Positions 27,567 through 37,758 of a DNA stretch of 64,000 nucleotides are shown in pieces. The DNA is from Amycolatopsis saalfeldensis (GTDB lineage Bacteria > Actinomycetota > Actinomycetes > Mycobacteriales > Pseudonocardiaceae). The notes below the pieces were generated by a model. It ran no database searches, had not been told where the DNA came from, and saw nothing but the letters and a program-made list of their open reading frames with translations. The translations under genes were made by a program, and so were the position numbers. The stretch lies in the NCBI RefSeq assembly GCF_900110575.1, contig NZ_FOEF01000001.1, positions 558,001 to 622,000 of the forward strand, written 5' to 3'. Position 1 is the stretch's first letter. Each line of letters opens with the position of its first letter.

Positions 27567-28654
27567 CAGGACGCCTGCGGGGTGGCCTCGATTACTTCCA
27601 GCACCTGGCGCGCCACCACCGTGCCGACCACGCGGTGCTCGTCGTCGACGACCACGCCGAGGCTGGCCGGCGAGGAGAGCGCGGCGTCCAGCGCGCCGCG
27701 GATGGGCGTGCCCTGCACGTACAGCGAGCCGCCGGCGACGAGGTCGGCCTCGGTCAGCTCACCGTCCACAGTGGAGTTCGGTGGCAGCCAGCCCCGTGGC
27801 TGCTTGTCGGCGTTCACCACCAGCTGCCAGCCGGTGCTCGGCCCGGCGAGCTTCGCGCCCAGCTCGACCAGCGCGACGTCGGAGACCTCGACCCCGTTGG
27901 CGGAGAGGAAGGACAGCCCGCGGTAGCCGCGGTCCTTGCCCACGAACGAGGCGACGAAATCGTCCACCGGGTGCCGCAGCACGTCCGACGGGGTGCCGTA
28001 CTGCGCGAGCTTGCCGCCGACGCGCATCACCGCCACCTTGTCGCCGAGCCGCACGGCCTCGTCGATGTCGTGGGTGACGAACACGATCGTCTTGCCCAGC
28101 TGCGACTGCAGGCGCAGCAGCTCGTCCTGCAGGCCCTCGCGCACGATCGGGTCGACCGCGGAGAACGGCTCGTCCATCAGCAGCACCGGCGAGTCCGCCG
28201 CGAGCGCCCTGGCGACACCGACACGCTGCTGCTGGCCGCCGGAAAGCTGCGCCGGGTACCGCTTGCCCAGCTCGGTGGGCAGGCCGACGGTCTCCAGCAG
28301 CTCGCCCGCTCGGGTCCGGGCCTTGCGCTTGTCCCAACCGGACAGCAGCGGGACGGTGGCGATGTTGTCCAGCACCGTCCTGTGTGGAAAGAGGCCGGCG
28401 TGCTGGATGACGTAGCCGATGCCGCGCCGCAGCAGCGCGGGATCGCCGTCGGCGACGTCCTTGCCGTCGAGCAGCACGGCGCCGGAAGTCGGCTCCACCA
28501 TGCGGTTGATCATCCGCAGTGAGGTGGTCTTGCCGCAGCCGGACGGTCCGACGAACACCGTGATGGTGCCGTCCTCGACCGTCAGGGAGAGGCCGTCGAC
28601 GGCCACCGTGCCATCCGGATACCGTTTGGTCACGTCACGGAATTCGATTGTCAC
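27566..28654 (-). CDS. Osmoprotectant ABC transporter ATP-binding protein with CBS region
   Basis: A 362-aa ATPase, first gene of the operon. Walker A is GPSGCGKTT (36-44), the signature is QLSGGQQQRVGVARALA and Walker B is PVLLMDEPFSAVDPIVRE. The segment VMRVGGKLAQYGTPSDVLRHP is typical of QAT-family ATPases. Residues from about 240 onward form a CBS-like C-terminal domain (GTPIRGALDAALSSPASLGVV), the part that senses ionic strength in characterised relatives. Start is the GTG at 28654. The operon runs ATPase, permease, permease, binding protein. Confidence 0.94.
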   Translation of the reverse strand: MTIEFRDVTKRYPDGTVAVDGLSLTVEDGTITVFVGPSGCGKTTSLRMINRMVEPTSGAVLLDGKDVADGDPALLRRGIGYVIQHAGLFPHRTVLDNIATVPLLSGWDKRKARTRAGELLETVGLPTELGKRYPAQLSGGQQQRVGVARALAADSPVLLMDEPFSAVDPIVREGLQDELLRLQSQLGKTIVFVTHDIDEAVRLGDKVAVMRVGGKLAQYGTPSDVLRHPVDDFVASFVGKDRGYRGLSFLSANGVEVSDVALVELGAKLAGPSTGWQLVVNADKQPRGWLPPNSTVDGELTEADLVAGGSLYVQGTPIRGALDAALSSPASLGVVVDDEHRVVGTVVARQVLEVIEATPQAS

Positions 28655-28749
28655 AGACTTCTCCCCACGTCAGATGCAGGATCGACGGTAGCCCACTCGA
28701 CCGCCCTTGGCAGCCTGTCCCGAAGGTTGGCCGGTTAGGCTCGGCGACC

Positions 28750-30174
28750 GTGAAGGCTCTCGACGACGTCCTCGCCGCGCACGGTGTCGGCGTCCGCCCG
28801 CTGTACCAGGTGATCGACCTGCTGCGCACCGGTCCCCACGAGCTGGCCGACCTGGTGCGACTGGCGGCCGCGCCCCGGCGCAGTGTGGAGGACGTGCTGG
28901 CCGCGATGGCGGACGACTTGGAGCGTTCCGCGGCCGGTGTCCGGATCGCACCGTCCGCGCTGGCCGCGTACGCGAAGTACACGCTGCCGCGCCAACCCGA
29001 CCCACTCGACGACGCCGTGGCCGCGCACCGCGAGCTGCTCGCGAAGCTGACCGCGTGGATCGCCGCCGTGCCCGCGCCGCTGGCCGCGCTGGACCACGTG
29101 CAGGCGACGCCGGAGACGGTGCTGCGCCGGGCGTTGTGGCTGAACGCGCGGTACGACCTGCGCCGCTCGCGCCTGCTGTTCCTCGGTGACCACGACCTGA
29201 CGTCGCTCGCCGTGCGGGCGCTGTGCCCCGAGGCCGATCTGTCCGTCGTGGACCTGGACGAGCGGGTGCTGTCCTACCTGGACGAGACGGGCGACCGGAC
29301 CATCACCACCGCGCACACCGACCTGCGTGTGGGCCTGCCGCCCGCGCTGACCGGGCACGCGGACCTGGTGTTCAGCGATCCGCCGTACACGCCGGAAGGC
29401 ATGGGCCTGTTCGCCGCGCGGGCGGTGCAGGCGCTGCGCGAGCCGAGCGAGGGCCGGATCCTGCTCGCCTACGGCTACAGCCCGCGGCACCCGGCGCTGG
29501 GCGCGCAGGTGCAGCGTTCGCTGGCGACGCTGGGGCTGACTTTCGAGGCGATCCTGCCGGACTTCAACCGCTACTTCGGCGCACAGGCCATCGGCAGCGC
29601 CGCCGACCTGTACGTCTGCCAGCCGACGGCGAAGGCCAAGAAATCCCGTGCGGGCAAGGGAAAGCCGGCGATCTACACACATGGCCCGCAGTCGGTCGAG
29701 TCGGCCGGCACGAAGCCCGCGCTGCTGTCGGCCCTGCACGAGATCGCCGCGGCCGGCGGCCTGGCGCTGGAGACCCGCCCCGTCGGCTGGTCGACGTCCG
29801 GCCCGGAGGGCGACGCGGTCGCCATGGACCTCTCCGCGGACCCCGGCCCGTGGCTGCTGCGCACCCTGCTGGGCACCAACGCCCGCCGCCTGGCCCTGCT
29901 GGTCCCGAACAACCACCCGGACCTGTCCGACGCGGTGTCGCAGGCGGCGCTGTCCGGCCTGATCGGCCCCAAGTACCGCCTGCGCTTCCTGCGCAGCACC
30001 CCGGACAACCGGCACGCCGTCGTGGTCGCCGACCTGGCCGACAACCCGGACGAGGTACTCTCCCGAGCCCACGCCCGCCTGGCGAACGTCTCGCTCTCGG
30101 TCCCGCCCGGCCTGGCCGACCTCCGCCTGGTCGACGTCCCCCGGCACCGGCTCCCGGAACTGCTCGGCTCCTGA
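28750..30174 (+). CDS. Bis-aminopropyl spermidine synthase (BpsA)-like aminopropyltransferase
   Basis: A 474-aa protein of the BpsA/DUF43 family, which in thermophiles makes branched polyamines by adding aminopropyl groups from decarboxylated SAM. The N-terminal ~110 residues look like a winged-helix domain (HELADLVRLAAAPRRSVEDV). The Rossmann part has LLFLGDHDLTSLAVRAL (Gly146-Asp147-His148-Asp149) and the family motif DPPYTPEG (Asp210-Tyr213-Thr214). A C-terminal extension follows after a basic linker (KAKKSRAGKGK). A real branched polyamine product in this organism is unproven, and a different methyl- or aminopropyl-transfer is possible. TAGGCT (28736-28741) lies 8 nt before the GTG. Confidence 0.8.
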   Translation: MKALDDVLAAHGVGVRPLYQVIDLLRTGPHELADLVRLAAAPRRSVEDVLAAMADDLERSAAGVRIAPSALAAYAKYTLPRQPDPLDDAVAAHRELLAKLTAWIAAVPAPLAALDHVQATPETVLRRALWLNARYDLRRSRLLFLGDHDLTSLAVRALCPEADLSVVDLDERVLSYLDETGDRTITTAHTDLRVGLPPALTGHADLVFSDPPYTPEGMGLFAARAVQALREPSEGRILLAYGYSPRHPALGAQVQRSLATLGLTFEAILPDFNRYFGAQAIGSAADLYVCQPTAKAKKSRAGKGKPAIYTHGPQSVESAGTKPALLSALHEIAAAGGLALETRPVGWSTSGPEGDAVAMDLSADPGPWLLRTLLGTNARRLALLVPNNHPDLSDAVSQAALSGLIGPKYRLRFLRSTPDNRHAVVVADLADNPDEVLSRAHARLANVSLSVPPGLADLRLVDVPRHRLPELLGS

Positions 30175-30180
30175 AAACCG

Positions 30181-30264
30181 CGGCCAGACTGCAGGCAGCC
30201 CGGCGGCTAGATTGTAGAGACCCTGACGGCCAGATTGCAGGATACCCCGCGGCCAGATTGCACC
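30181..30264 (+). repeat. Four 23-bp iterons before the DUF4143 gene
   Basis: Copies of CGGCCAGATTGCAGG-like sequence begin at 30181, 30204, 30227 and 30250, an exact 23-bp period with variable 8-bp spacers. The last copy contains the -35 element of the downstream promoter. Confidence 0.85.
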
Positions 30265-30287
30265 ATAGGCTCCTGAACAGGCATAAT
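30258..30287 (+). promoter_or_regulatory. Promoter of the DUF4143 ATPase gene, leaderless
   Basis: TTGCAC (30258-30263), 18-nt spacer, CATAAT (30282-30287), then 6 nt to the ATG at 30294. The predicted transcription start is at or next to the start codon. The -35 lies inside the fourth iteron, so a protein bound to the iterons should compete with RNA polymerase. Confidence 0.65.
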
Positions 30288-30293
30288 GTAAGA

Positions 30294-31547
30294 ATGTCGG
30301 CATCCCCGAACCCGCTTCTCGCCCGGCGGGCTGAAGCGATCGTCTCAGCGGCGATGGCGGACACTCGGGTGATCCTGGTCAATGGCGCCCGCCAGGCGGG
30401 CAAGAGCACGCTGGCCGGGTTGATCGCCGGCCATTCCTCGGTCGAAGTGCGGAATCTCGACCGGCCTCAGGACCTCCGGGCAGCGCAAGCAGACCCCAGC
30501 GGCTTCGTCGACTTCGACCAGCTCATGGTGATCGATGAGGTCCAGCGCGCGCCCGAGCTGTTCCTGGCGATCAAGGCGACCGTCGACGCCGACCCCCGGC
30601 CGGGAAGGTTCCTGCTCACCGGCTCCTCACAGGTACTCGCCCTGCGCGGCCTGCCGGACACCCTGCCTGGCCGCAGCGAAACCATCGAGCTGTGGCCGCT
30701 CTCGCAGGGCGAGATCGACGGCACGACCGACGCGTTCGTCGACGCGGCATTCGCACTCGGTCCCGATCTTCACCACCACTCGGCCGTGACCCGGTCCGGC
30801 TACGCGGAGCGCGCTGTCCGCGGTGGCTTCCCCGAGGCAGTACGCCGGACGGATCCCCGCCGTCGAGCGCGCTTCTTCGAGTCCTATCTGGCCGATCTGA
30901 TCAACCGGGACATCCGGCAGCTGGGCGAGATCGAACGTCTCGCCCAGCTCCGCGCGATGCTCAGGCTGATCGCCGGGCGCAACGCCGGGCTGCTGGTGCC
31001 GTCCTCGCTCGGCAACGACGTCGGCCTGACCTATCACACCGTTCAGCGCTATCTCGGCCTGCTGGAAGAGATCTTCCTGATCAAGCGGATCCCGGCGTGG
31101 ACGCGCAACATCAACGCGCGAGCCGTCGACAGCCCGAAAGTCGCCTTCGTGGACACGGGAATCGTGGCCAACCTGCGGCAGGCCGACCCACAGTCACTCA
31201 TTCGTCCCGGCGGCGAATTCGGGCCGTTGCTCGAAGGATTCGTGACGATGGAGCTGGCCCGGCAGCTGACCTGGTCCGAAACGCGCGCCGAGCTGTACCA
31301 CTACCGCACCAAGGACAAGGTGGAAGTCGATGTGGTGCTCGAAAACGCGCGTGGCCAGGTGATCGCCATCGAGGTGAAGGCATCGACGACGGTGACCGCG
31401 AAGGACTTCCGCGGTCTCCGTCATCTCGAGGAGCGAGTCGGCGAAGACTTCCTCGCCGGATACGTGCTCCACACCGGACCGGAAACCCTGCCGTTCGGCC
31501 CGAAGCTGCGGGCCGTGCCGATCAGCGCGCTGTGGCAGGTCTCCTGA
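30294..31547 (+). CDS. DUF4143-containing AAA ATPase
   Basis: A 417-aa protein of the AAA_14/DUF4143 family. Walker A is NGARQAGKST, Walker B is LMVIDEVQRAPELF, and LLTGSSQVLALRGLPDTLPGR is the sensor region. The DUF4143 domain starts around residue 200 and ends in YHYRTKDKVEVDVVLENARG and VIAIEVKAS, a PD-(D/E)xK-like core. Function is not established for the family; it is a frequent accessory gene, sometimes discussed near toxin-antitoxin or mobile loci. It has its own iteron-controlled promoter and is unrelated to its neighbours. No ribosome binding site is visible, consistent with leaderless translation. Confidence 0.9.
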   Translation: MSASPNPLLARRAEAIVSAAMADTRVILVNGARQAGKSTLAGLIAGHSSVEVRNLDRPQDLRAAQADPSGFVDFDQLMVIDEVQRAPELFLAIKATVDADPRPGRFLLTGSSQVLALRGLPDTLPGRSETIELWPLSQGEIDGTTDAFVDAAFALGPDLHHHSAVTRSGYAERAVRGGFPEAVRRTDPRRRARFFESYLADLINRDIRQLGEIERLAQLRAMLRLIAGRNAGLLVPSSLGNDVGLTYHTVQRYLGLLEEIFLIKRIPAWTRNINARAVDSPKVAFVDTGIVANLRQADPQSLIRPGGEFGPLLEGFVTMELARQLTWSETRAELYHYRTKDKVEVDVVLENARGQVIAIEVKASTTVTAKDFRGLRHLEERVGEDFLAGYVLHTGPETLPFGPKLRAVPISALWQVS

Positions 31548-31553
31548 CCAGCG

Positions 31554-32429
31554 TCAGAGCAGCGCCGCGGCCAGTTCCTTGTAGACGGAGAACACCTCGT
31601 CGTCGTAAACCTGGAGTTCGACGTCCGGCAGGTCGGGGTGGGTGACGTGGCGGGTGGTGACGACCTGGATCGCCACGTGGTCGGCGCCCGCGGTGTGGTG
31701 GTCGGCTAGCCGGCGGGCGATCGTGGGGGCGTCGCCGTGGGCGACGAGGGCGTCGATCAGGCGGTCGCTGCCGTCGCCGGAGAGGTCTTCGTCGGTGAAG
31801 CCCAAGCGGCGGAGGTTGTTCGTGTAGTTCGTCAGGCCCAGGTACGGGTGCTTGATCCGCGGCCGGCCCGTCGCGCGCGCCCTGTCGGGGTCGGTGTCCA
31901 GCACGACCTTCTGCTCCGGCGCCAGCACCGAGCCGGGTCCCAGCGCGGCGCGCGCGAGCCGGGTGTGCTCCGGGGTCACGAGGTACGGCACGGCGCCGCC
32001 CGCACGGGAAGCCGTCAGCTCCAGCATCTTCGGCCCCAGCGCGGCGATCGCCCGCCCCTCGACGGGCACGCCGCCCGCGTCCAGGCCGTCGAGGTACGAA
32101 TTCAGTGAAGCCAACGGCTTCGTGAACTGTGACGACTGCTCGGGGTGGCCCACGCCGAGGCCGAGCCAGAAGCGGCCGGGGAACCGCCGGGTGATCCGCT
32201 GGTACGCGGCCGCGGCGACGGCCGGGTCGCCCTGCCAGATGTTGAGGATGCTGGTGCCGACCACCAGCGAGGACGTCGCTTCGAGGAGTTCGTCGATGCC
32301 CGCCAGGTCGACCGGCGGGCCCGCGGCCCACAGGGTGGTGAAGCCGAGCGCCTCGATCTCCGTGGCCATGGCCGGGGTGGTCAACGCCGTGGGCTGCCAG
32401 ATGCCGTACGCGCCGAAGTGAATGGTCAT
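31554..32429 (-). CDS. LLM-class (F420-dependent type) oxidoreductase
   Basis: A 291-aa luciferase-like TIM-barrel protein of the actinobacterial TIGR03620-like type. It starts MTIHFGAYGIWQP, with GFTTLWAAGPPVDL, LVVGTSILNIWQGDP and RFWLGLGVGHPE, the usual strand ends around the deazaflavin pocket. F420 use is inferred from family and host, not shown. The ATG at 32429 is preferred over in-frame codons inside the adjacent terminator hairpin. It is convergent with the DUF4143 gene, 6 nt apart. Confidence 0.88.
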   Translation of the reverse strand: MTIHFGAYGIWQPTALTTPAMATEIEALGFTTLWAAGPPVDLAGIDELLEATSSLVVGTSILNIWQGDPAVAAAAYQRITRRFPGRFWLGLGVGHPEQSSQFTKPLASLNSYLDGLDAGGVPVEGRAIAALGPKMLELTASRAGGAVPYLVTPEHTRLARAALGPGSVLAPEQKVVLDTDPDRARATGRPRIKHPYLGLTNYTNNLRRLGFTDEDLSGDGSDRLIDALVAHGDAPTIARRLADHHTAGADHVAIQVVTTRHVTHPDLPDVELQVYDDEVFSVYKELAAALL

Positions 32430-32470
32430 ACCGGCCAGCGTGGAGCAGCGAAATTGGACCCGCAAGTCCA

Positions 32471-32513
32471 AAAAAGGGGCCTTCCGCCCGGGCACGCCGG
32501 ATGGAAGGCCCCT
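32471..32513 (-). terminator. Malic enzyme terminator
   Basis: On the minus strand AGGGGCCTTCC (32513-32503) pairs with GGAAGGCCCCT (32485-32475), followed by a run of T residues (32476-32471 region). It lies 10 nt after the malic enzyme stop. Confidence 0.9.
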
Positions 32514-32522
32514 CGCCGAGAG

Positions 32523-33719
32523 TCAGGCAGTCACGCCGTCCGATTCGGCCGCCTTGGCCACGGCCGCAGCCACCTCGGGGGCGACGCGCGGGTCGAGCGG
32601 ACTCGGCACGATCCGGTCGGGACCGAGGTCGTCCGCCGCGACCGCCACGATCGCGTCGGCGGCCGCCAGCTTCATGTTCTCCGTGATGGCCCGCGCGCCG
32701 GCGTCCAGCGCGCCGCGGAACACCCCGGGGAACGCCAGCACGTTGTTGATCTGGTTGGGGAAGTCGCTGCGCCCGGTGGCGACGATGGCCGCGTACCGCG
32801 CGGCGTCGTCCGGGTGCACCTCCGGGTCCGGATTGGACAGTGCGAAGACGATCGGGTCGGCCGCCATGGTGGCGAGCAGCTCCGGGTCGATGGTCGCGCA
32901 GGACAGGCCGAGGAACACGTCGGCCCCGCGCAGCGCTTCGGCGATCCCGCCGCGCAGGCCGGCCTTGTTCGTGGTCTCCGCCAGCTGCGCCTTGATCGGG
33001 TTCAGCCCCTCGCGGCCGGAGTGGATGATGCCGCGCGAGTCGAGCACCGTCACGTCGGCGACGCCGGCCGCCTGCAGGATCCGGGCGCAGGCCACACCCG
33101 CCGCGCCCGCACCCGAGATGACCACCCGCTCGCTCGAGATGGCGCGGTCCAGCACCAGGTTCGCCCCGCGCAGCGCCGCGAGCGTGACGATCGCGGTGCC
33201 GTGCTGGTCGTCGTGCATGACCGGGCAGTCGAGCGCCTCCTTGAGCTTGTCCTCCAGCTCGAAGCAGCGCGGCGCCGAGACGTCCTCGAGGTTCACCGCG
33301 CCGAACGACGGGCGCAGCCGCACCAGCGTCTCGACGATCTCGTCGACGTCGGTGGTGTCGAGCACCAGCGGGATCGAGTCGAGGCCGCCGAACGTCTTGA
33401 ACAGGACCGACTTGCCCTCCATCACCGGCAGCGAGGCGCTCGCGCCGATGTCGCCGAGCCCGAGCACGGCGGTGCCGTCGCTGACGACCACGACCAGCCG
33501 GTCGGCCCAGGTGTACCGCTTGGCCTTGGCCGCGTCCTCGGCGATCGCCCGGCTCACCTTCGCCACGCCGGGCGTGTACGCGATCGAAAGGTCGCGCGGG
33601 TCCGAGATCGGCCGCGTGGCCGCCACGGCGAGCTTGCCGCCCTCGTGCCCGGCGAAGATCTCGGCGTCGGTCACCGGCAGCATGGTTTCGGACGACGTGG
33701 TGTCGGCCTGGTCGCTCAT
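32523..33719 (-). CDS. NAD(P)-dependent malic enzyme
   Basis: Decarboxylates malate to pyruvate. The 398-aa short prokaryotic form starts with EIFAGHEGGKLAV, then LSIAYTPGVAKVSRAIAED with the catalytic tyrosine. Metal ligands lie in FGAVNLEDVSAPRCFELE and VMHDDQHGTAIV, and the dinucleotide motif is VISGAGAAGVACARIL. Cofactor preference cannot be settled by eye. The ATG at 33719 follows AGGA by about 6 nt; an in-frame ATG at 33746 is possible. It is monocistronic with a strong terminator. Confidence 0.95.
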   Translation of the reverse strand: MSDQADTTSSETMLPVTDAEIFAGHEGGKLAVAATRPISDPRDLSIAYTPGVAKVSRAIAEDAAKAKRYTWADRLVVVVSDGTAVLGLGDIGASASLPVMEGKSVLFKTFGGLDSIPLVLDTTDVDEIVETLVRLRPSFGAVNLEDVSAPRCFELEDKLKEALDCPVMHDDQHGTAIVTLAALRGANLVLDRAISSERVVISGAGAAGVACARILQAAGVADVTVLDSRGIIHSGREGLNPIKAQLAETTNKAGLRGGIAEALRGADVFLGLSCATIDPELLATMAADPIVFALSNPDPEVHPDDAARYAAIVATGRSDFPNQINNVLAFPGVFRGALDAGARAITENMKLAAADAIVAVAADDLGPDRIVPSPLDPRVAPEVAAAVAKAAESDGVTA

Positions 33720-34179
33720 CGGGGTTCCTGTCGTCGTTTCCGTCATTCGCCCTGAGGCGACGACGGAACTCGCGGAATGGGTCTGGGTCACTGGAATACT
33801 CCTGGGACTGCGAGCGGGGGACCACCGGTGGCGGGCGAAGGCGCACCCGGCACCCATGGAACTTGTCCTCCGTACGGCAGCCCAGCGCGGTAGCGCCGGC
33901 CTGTCGGCGAGGCGTCACAGCGGCCATCCAAGTCCGTGGGGTGTGGCGATGGCCGCGGACGCTGCGGTCCGTCAACTATGACAGGCGCCCCGGGCCGGGT
34001 GACCCCTCGGTGCGGTTCATGTCACAGATTCAGCGTTATTCGCGGACAAAACCCCTATTCCCAAGACGTCCGTCCGGTTTTGGAAACAGCCATACCGGGA
34101 ACGGAACCGATTCAGTGGATCTCCCGGCGCCGCCACCCGCCCGGCAATCGCCCACGCCACCACTCGATATGGTGATCCC
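33720..34179. other. 460-bp divergent intergenic region
   Basis: Holds the promoters of malic enzyme (minus) and the epimerase (plus). TATGGT at 34168-34173 lies 6 nt before the epimerase ATG and may be its leaderless -10. I see no further gene or repeat. Confidence 0.4.
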
Positions 34180-34788
34180 ATGCAATTCCGCCCGCTGAAG
34201 GTTCTCGACGCCTACGCGTACGCCCCGCGCGCGTTTCCCGACGAGCGCGGCCTGTTCGTGGCCCCGTTCCAGGAGGAGGCCGTGCTGGCCACCGCCGGGC
34301 ACCCGATGCGCGTGGCCCAGACGAACCACAGCGTGTCGAAGCGGGGCACCATCCGCGGCGTGCACTTCGCCGACACCCCGCCCGGCCAGGCGAAGTACGT
34401 CTACTGCCCGGCCGGCTCGCTGCTCGACGTGATCGTGGACCTGCGCACCGGCTCGCCGACGTACGGCCAGTGGGACTCCGTAGTGCTCGACGCGCAGGAC
34501 TTCCGCGCGGTGTACGTCGCCGAAGGGCTCGGGCACGCCTTCATCGCGCTCGAGGACGACACCTCGATGGCCTACCTGTGCTCGGAGCCGTACAACCCCT
34601 CGGGCGAGCACGGGATCAGCCCGCTCGACCCGGCGCTAGGCCTGCCGTGGCCCGCGGACCTCACCCCCATTGTGTCCGAAAAGGACCGTCACGCCCCGAC
34701 GCTGGCGGAAGCCGAGGCGCAGGGCATCCTGCCGTCGTACGCGGACTGCACGGCGTACTACGAGAAGCTGCGCGCCGCCCACCGCTGA
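34180..34788 (+). CDS. dTDP-4-dehydro-6-deoxysugar 3,5-epimerase family protein (RmlC-like)
   Basis: A 202-aa cupin epimerase. Expected catalytic residues are present: His62 in GTIRGVHFADTPPGQAKYVY, Lys72, and Tyr132 in SMAYLCSEPYNP, followed by EHGISPLDPALGLPWP. The form resembles both RmlC and the 5-epimerases of antibiotic sugar pathways such as EvaD. No other deoxysugar gene is nearby, so the pathway is uncertain. It ends 3 nt before the convergent cholesterol oxidase stop. Confidence 0.9.
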   Translation: MQFRPLKVLDAYAYAPRAFPDERGLFVAPFQEEAVLATAGHPMRVAQTNHSVSKRGTIRGVHFADTPPGQAKYVYCPAGSLLDVIVDLRTGSPTYGQWDSVVLDAQDFRAVYVAEGLGHAFIALEDDTSMAYLCSEPYNPSGEHGISPLDPALGLPWPADLTPIVSEKDRHAPTLAEAEAQGILPSYADCTAYYEKLRAAHR

Positions 34789-34791
34789 AGT

Positions 34792-36507
<1,716 letters not shown>

Positions 36508-36603
36508 TCAATTTCCGGGCCGCCCGAGAACCGGCGAACCCGCCCGATGCCTCCGCCGAACGGCGGCATTCGTTGCTGCACAAGGAAAACAAGATCGGCA
36601 CGC

Positions 36604-37077
36604 CTAACGCTTCTTGGGCGTCACCCAGATCGTGATCGTGGCCGTCACCACGGTTTGGCCGCGCGCGTCGACGATCGTCACCGGCACGGGCAGGTCGAAA
36701 CCGTCGTCGCCGAACTCCGGGAGCCGCGGCAGCTCGGCGACGGCGCGCAGGCCGGTCTCCGCCTTAGCCAGGTACTCGACGCTCATCCCCTTAGGCAGCC
36801 AGCGGTGCGAAGGCGGCACGGTGGCCTCCGCGAGCATGCCCATCGCGATCTCCGCGAGGTTGCAGGCGGCGATCGCGTGGAAGGTGTGAATGTGGTTGTG
36901 GACACCCCACCACTTCGGCGCGGTCACCGAACAGTGGCCGGGACGCAGCTCGCGGACCGACGGCAGCACCGTCCCGAAGTAGGGCACGCGAAGGCACATC
37001 GCGGCGGAAAACAGCTGCTTACCACCGGGTTTGGCGACCAGGCGGCGCCACATCGCGTACGTCGGGCTCGAGCCCAT
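36604..37077 (-). CDS. DUF4442 hotdog-fold protein (thioesterase-like)
   Basis: A 157-aa hotdog protein. HNHIHTFHAIAACNLAEIAMGMLAEA is the central-helix region of DUF4442/PaaI-like acyl-CoA thioesterases, and VVTATITIWVTPKKR closes the sheet. The ATG at 37077 follows GGAGG by 6 nt, better than the TTG at 37080. An 18-bp perfect palindrome lies 17 nt before the start, so it is probably under specific repression. Substrate is inferred only as an acyl-CoA. Confidence 0.82.
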   Translation of the reverse strand: MGSSPTYAMWRRLVAKPGGKQLFSAAMCLRVPYFGTVLPSVRELRPGHCSVTAPKWWGVHNHIHTFHAIAACNLAEIAMGMLAEATVPPSHRWLPKGMSVEYLAKAETGLRAVAELPRLPEFGDDGFDLPVPVTIVDARGQTVVTATITIWVTPKKR

Positions 37078-37093
37078 CAAGACCTCCAGGTTA

Positions 37094-37111
37094 ACCTACT
37101 CATGAGTAGGT
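37094..37111. promoter_or_regulatory. 18-bp perfect palindromic operator
   Basis: ACCTACTCATGAGTAGGT is fully self-complementary and sits in the 86-bp space between the divergent thioesterase and histidine-phosphatase genes, next to the thioesterase ribosome binding site. The form is typical of TetR-family operators. The regulator is not encoded in the immediate vicinity. Confidence 0.7.
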
Positions 37112-37163
37112 AAGCACATCGCGCGACCTGCCCGCAAACGGGGCCGGGGCTATATTCGGCCAC

Positions 37164-37754
37164 GTGGCACATCGGCTCTTCCTTCTCCGTCACGGCCAGA
37201 CCGAATGGTCGGCCGACGGACGGCACACCGGACGCACGGACATCCCGCTCACCGCCGCGGGCGAGGAACAGGCGCGCGCGGCGGGAGGCACCCTGCGCAC
37301 GCTGCTGGGCGGCGCGCAGCTCGTCCTGTCCAGCCCCCGCGACCGCGCGAAGCGGACGGCCGAACTCGCCGGACTGCGCGTCGACGAGTTCACCGAAGAC
37401 CTCGCCGAGTGGGATTACGGCGACTACGAAGGCATCACCACGCCCCAGATCCGCGAGACCGACCCCGGCTGGACCGTGTGGACCCACCCGAGCCCCGGCG
37501 GCGAGAACGCCGACGAGGTGGGCGCGCGAGCCGACAAGGTGCTGGACCGCGCGCGCCGCGAAGTCGAGAACGGCGACGTCGTGCTCGTCGGGCACGGGCA
37601 CTTCAGCCGGGTGCTGGTGGCGCGCTGGGTCGGCCTGCCCGCGCCGTCGGGTGTCCACTTCGGACTCGACCCGGCCGGGATCGCGGTGCTCGGCGACGAG
37701 CGCGGCGAACCGCAGGTCGAGCACCTGAACCTGCTGCCGGCGCTGGAAGGCTGA
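37164..37754 (+). CDS. Histidine phosphatase family protein (phosphoglycerate-mutase-like)
   Basis: A 196-aa two-histidine phosphatase. The catalytic RHG is at residues 9-11 (FLLRHGQTEWSADGRHTG), with VLSSPRDRAKRTAEL for the phosphate-binding arginine, EWDYGDYEG for the general acid, and VVLVGHGHFSRVL for the second histidine. The group includes Rv3214 (Gpm2-like) acid phosphatases. TATATT (37151-37156) lies 7 nt before the GTG, suggesting leaderless expression. It is followed after 4 nt by a GNAT gene. Confidence 0.92.
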   Translation: MAHRLFLLRHGQTEWSADGRHTGRTDIPLTAAGEEQARAAGGTLRTLLGGAQLVLSSPRDRAKRTAELAGLRVDEFTEDLAEWDYGDYEGITTPQIRETDPGWTVWTHPSPGGENADEVGARADKVLDRARREVENGDVVLVGHGHFSRVLVARWVGLPAPSGVHFGLDPAGIAVLGDERGEPQVEHLNLLPALEG

Positions 37755-37758
37755 CGCC

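Noticed and set aside
30181-30264. CRISPR array
   Set aside because: Four 15-bp elements with 8-bp spacers are far too short and there are no cas genes; they fit iterons.
28735-30303. Minus-strand frame antisense to the BpsA-like gene with repeats such as YNLAAGL
   Set aside because: The peptide repeats are a translation of the 23-bp iterons; no coding character beyond them.
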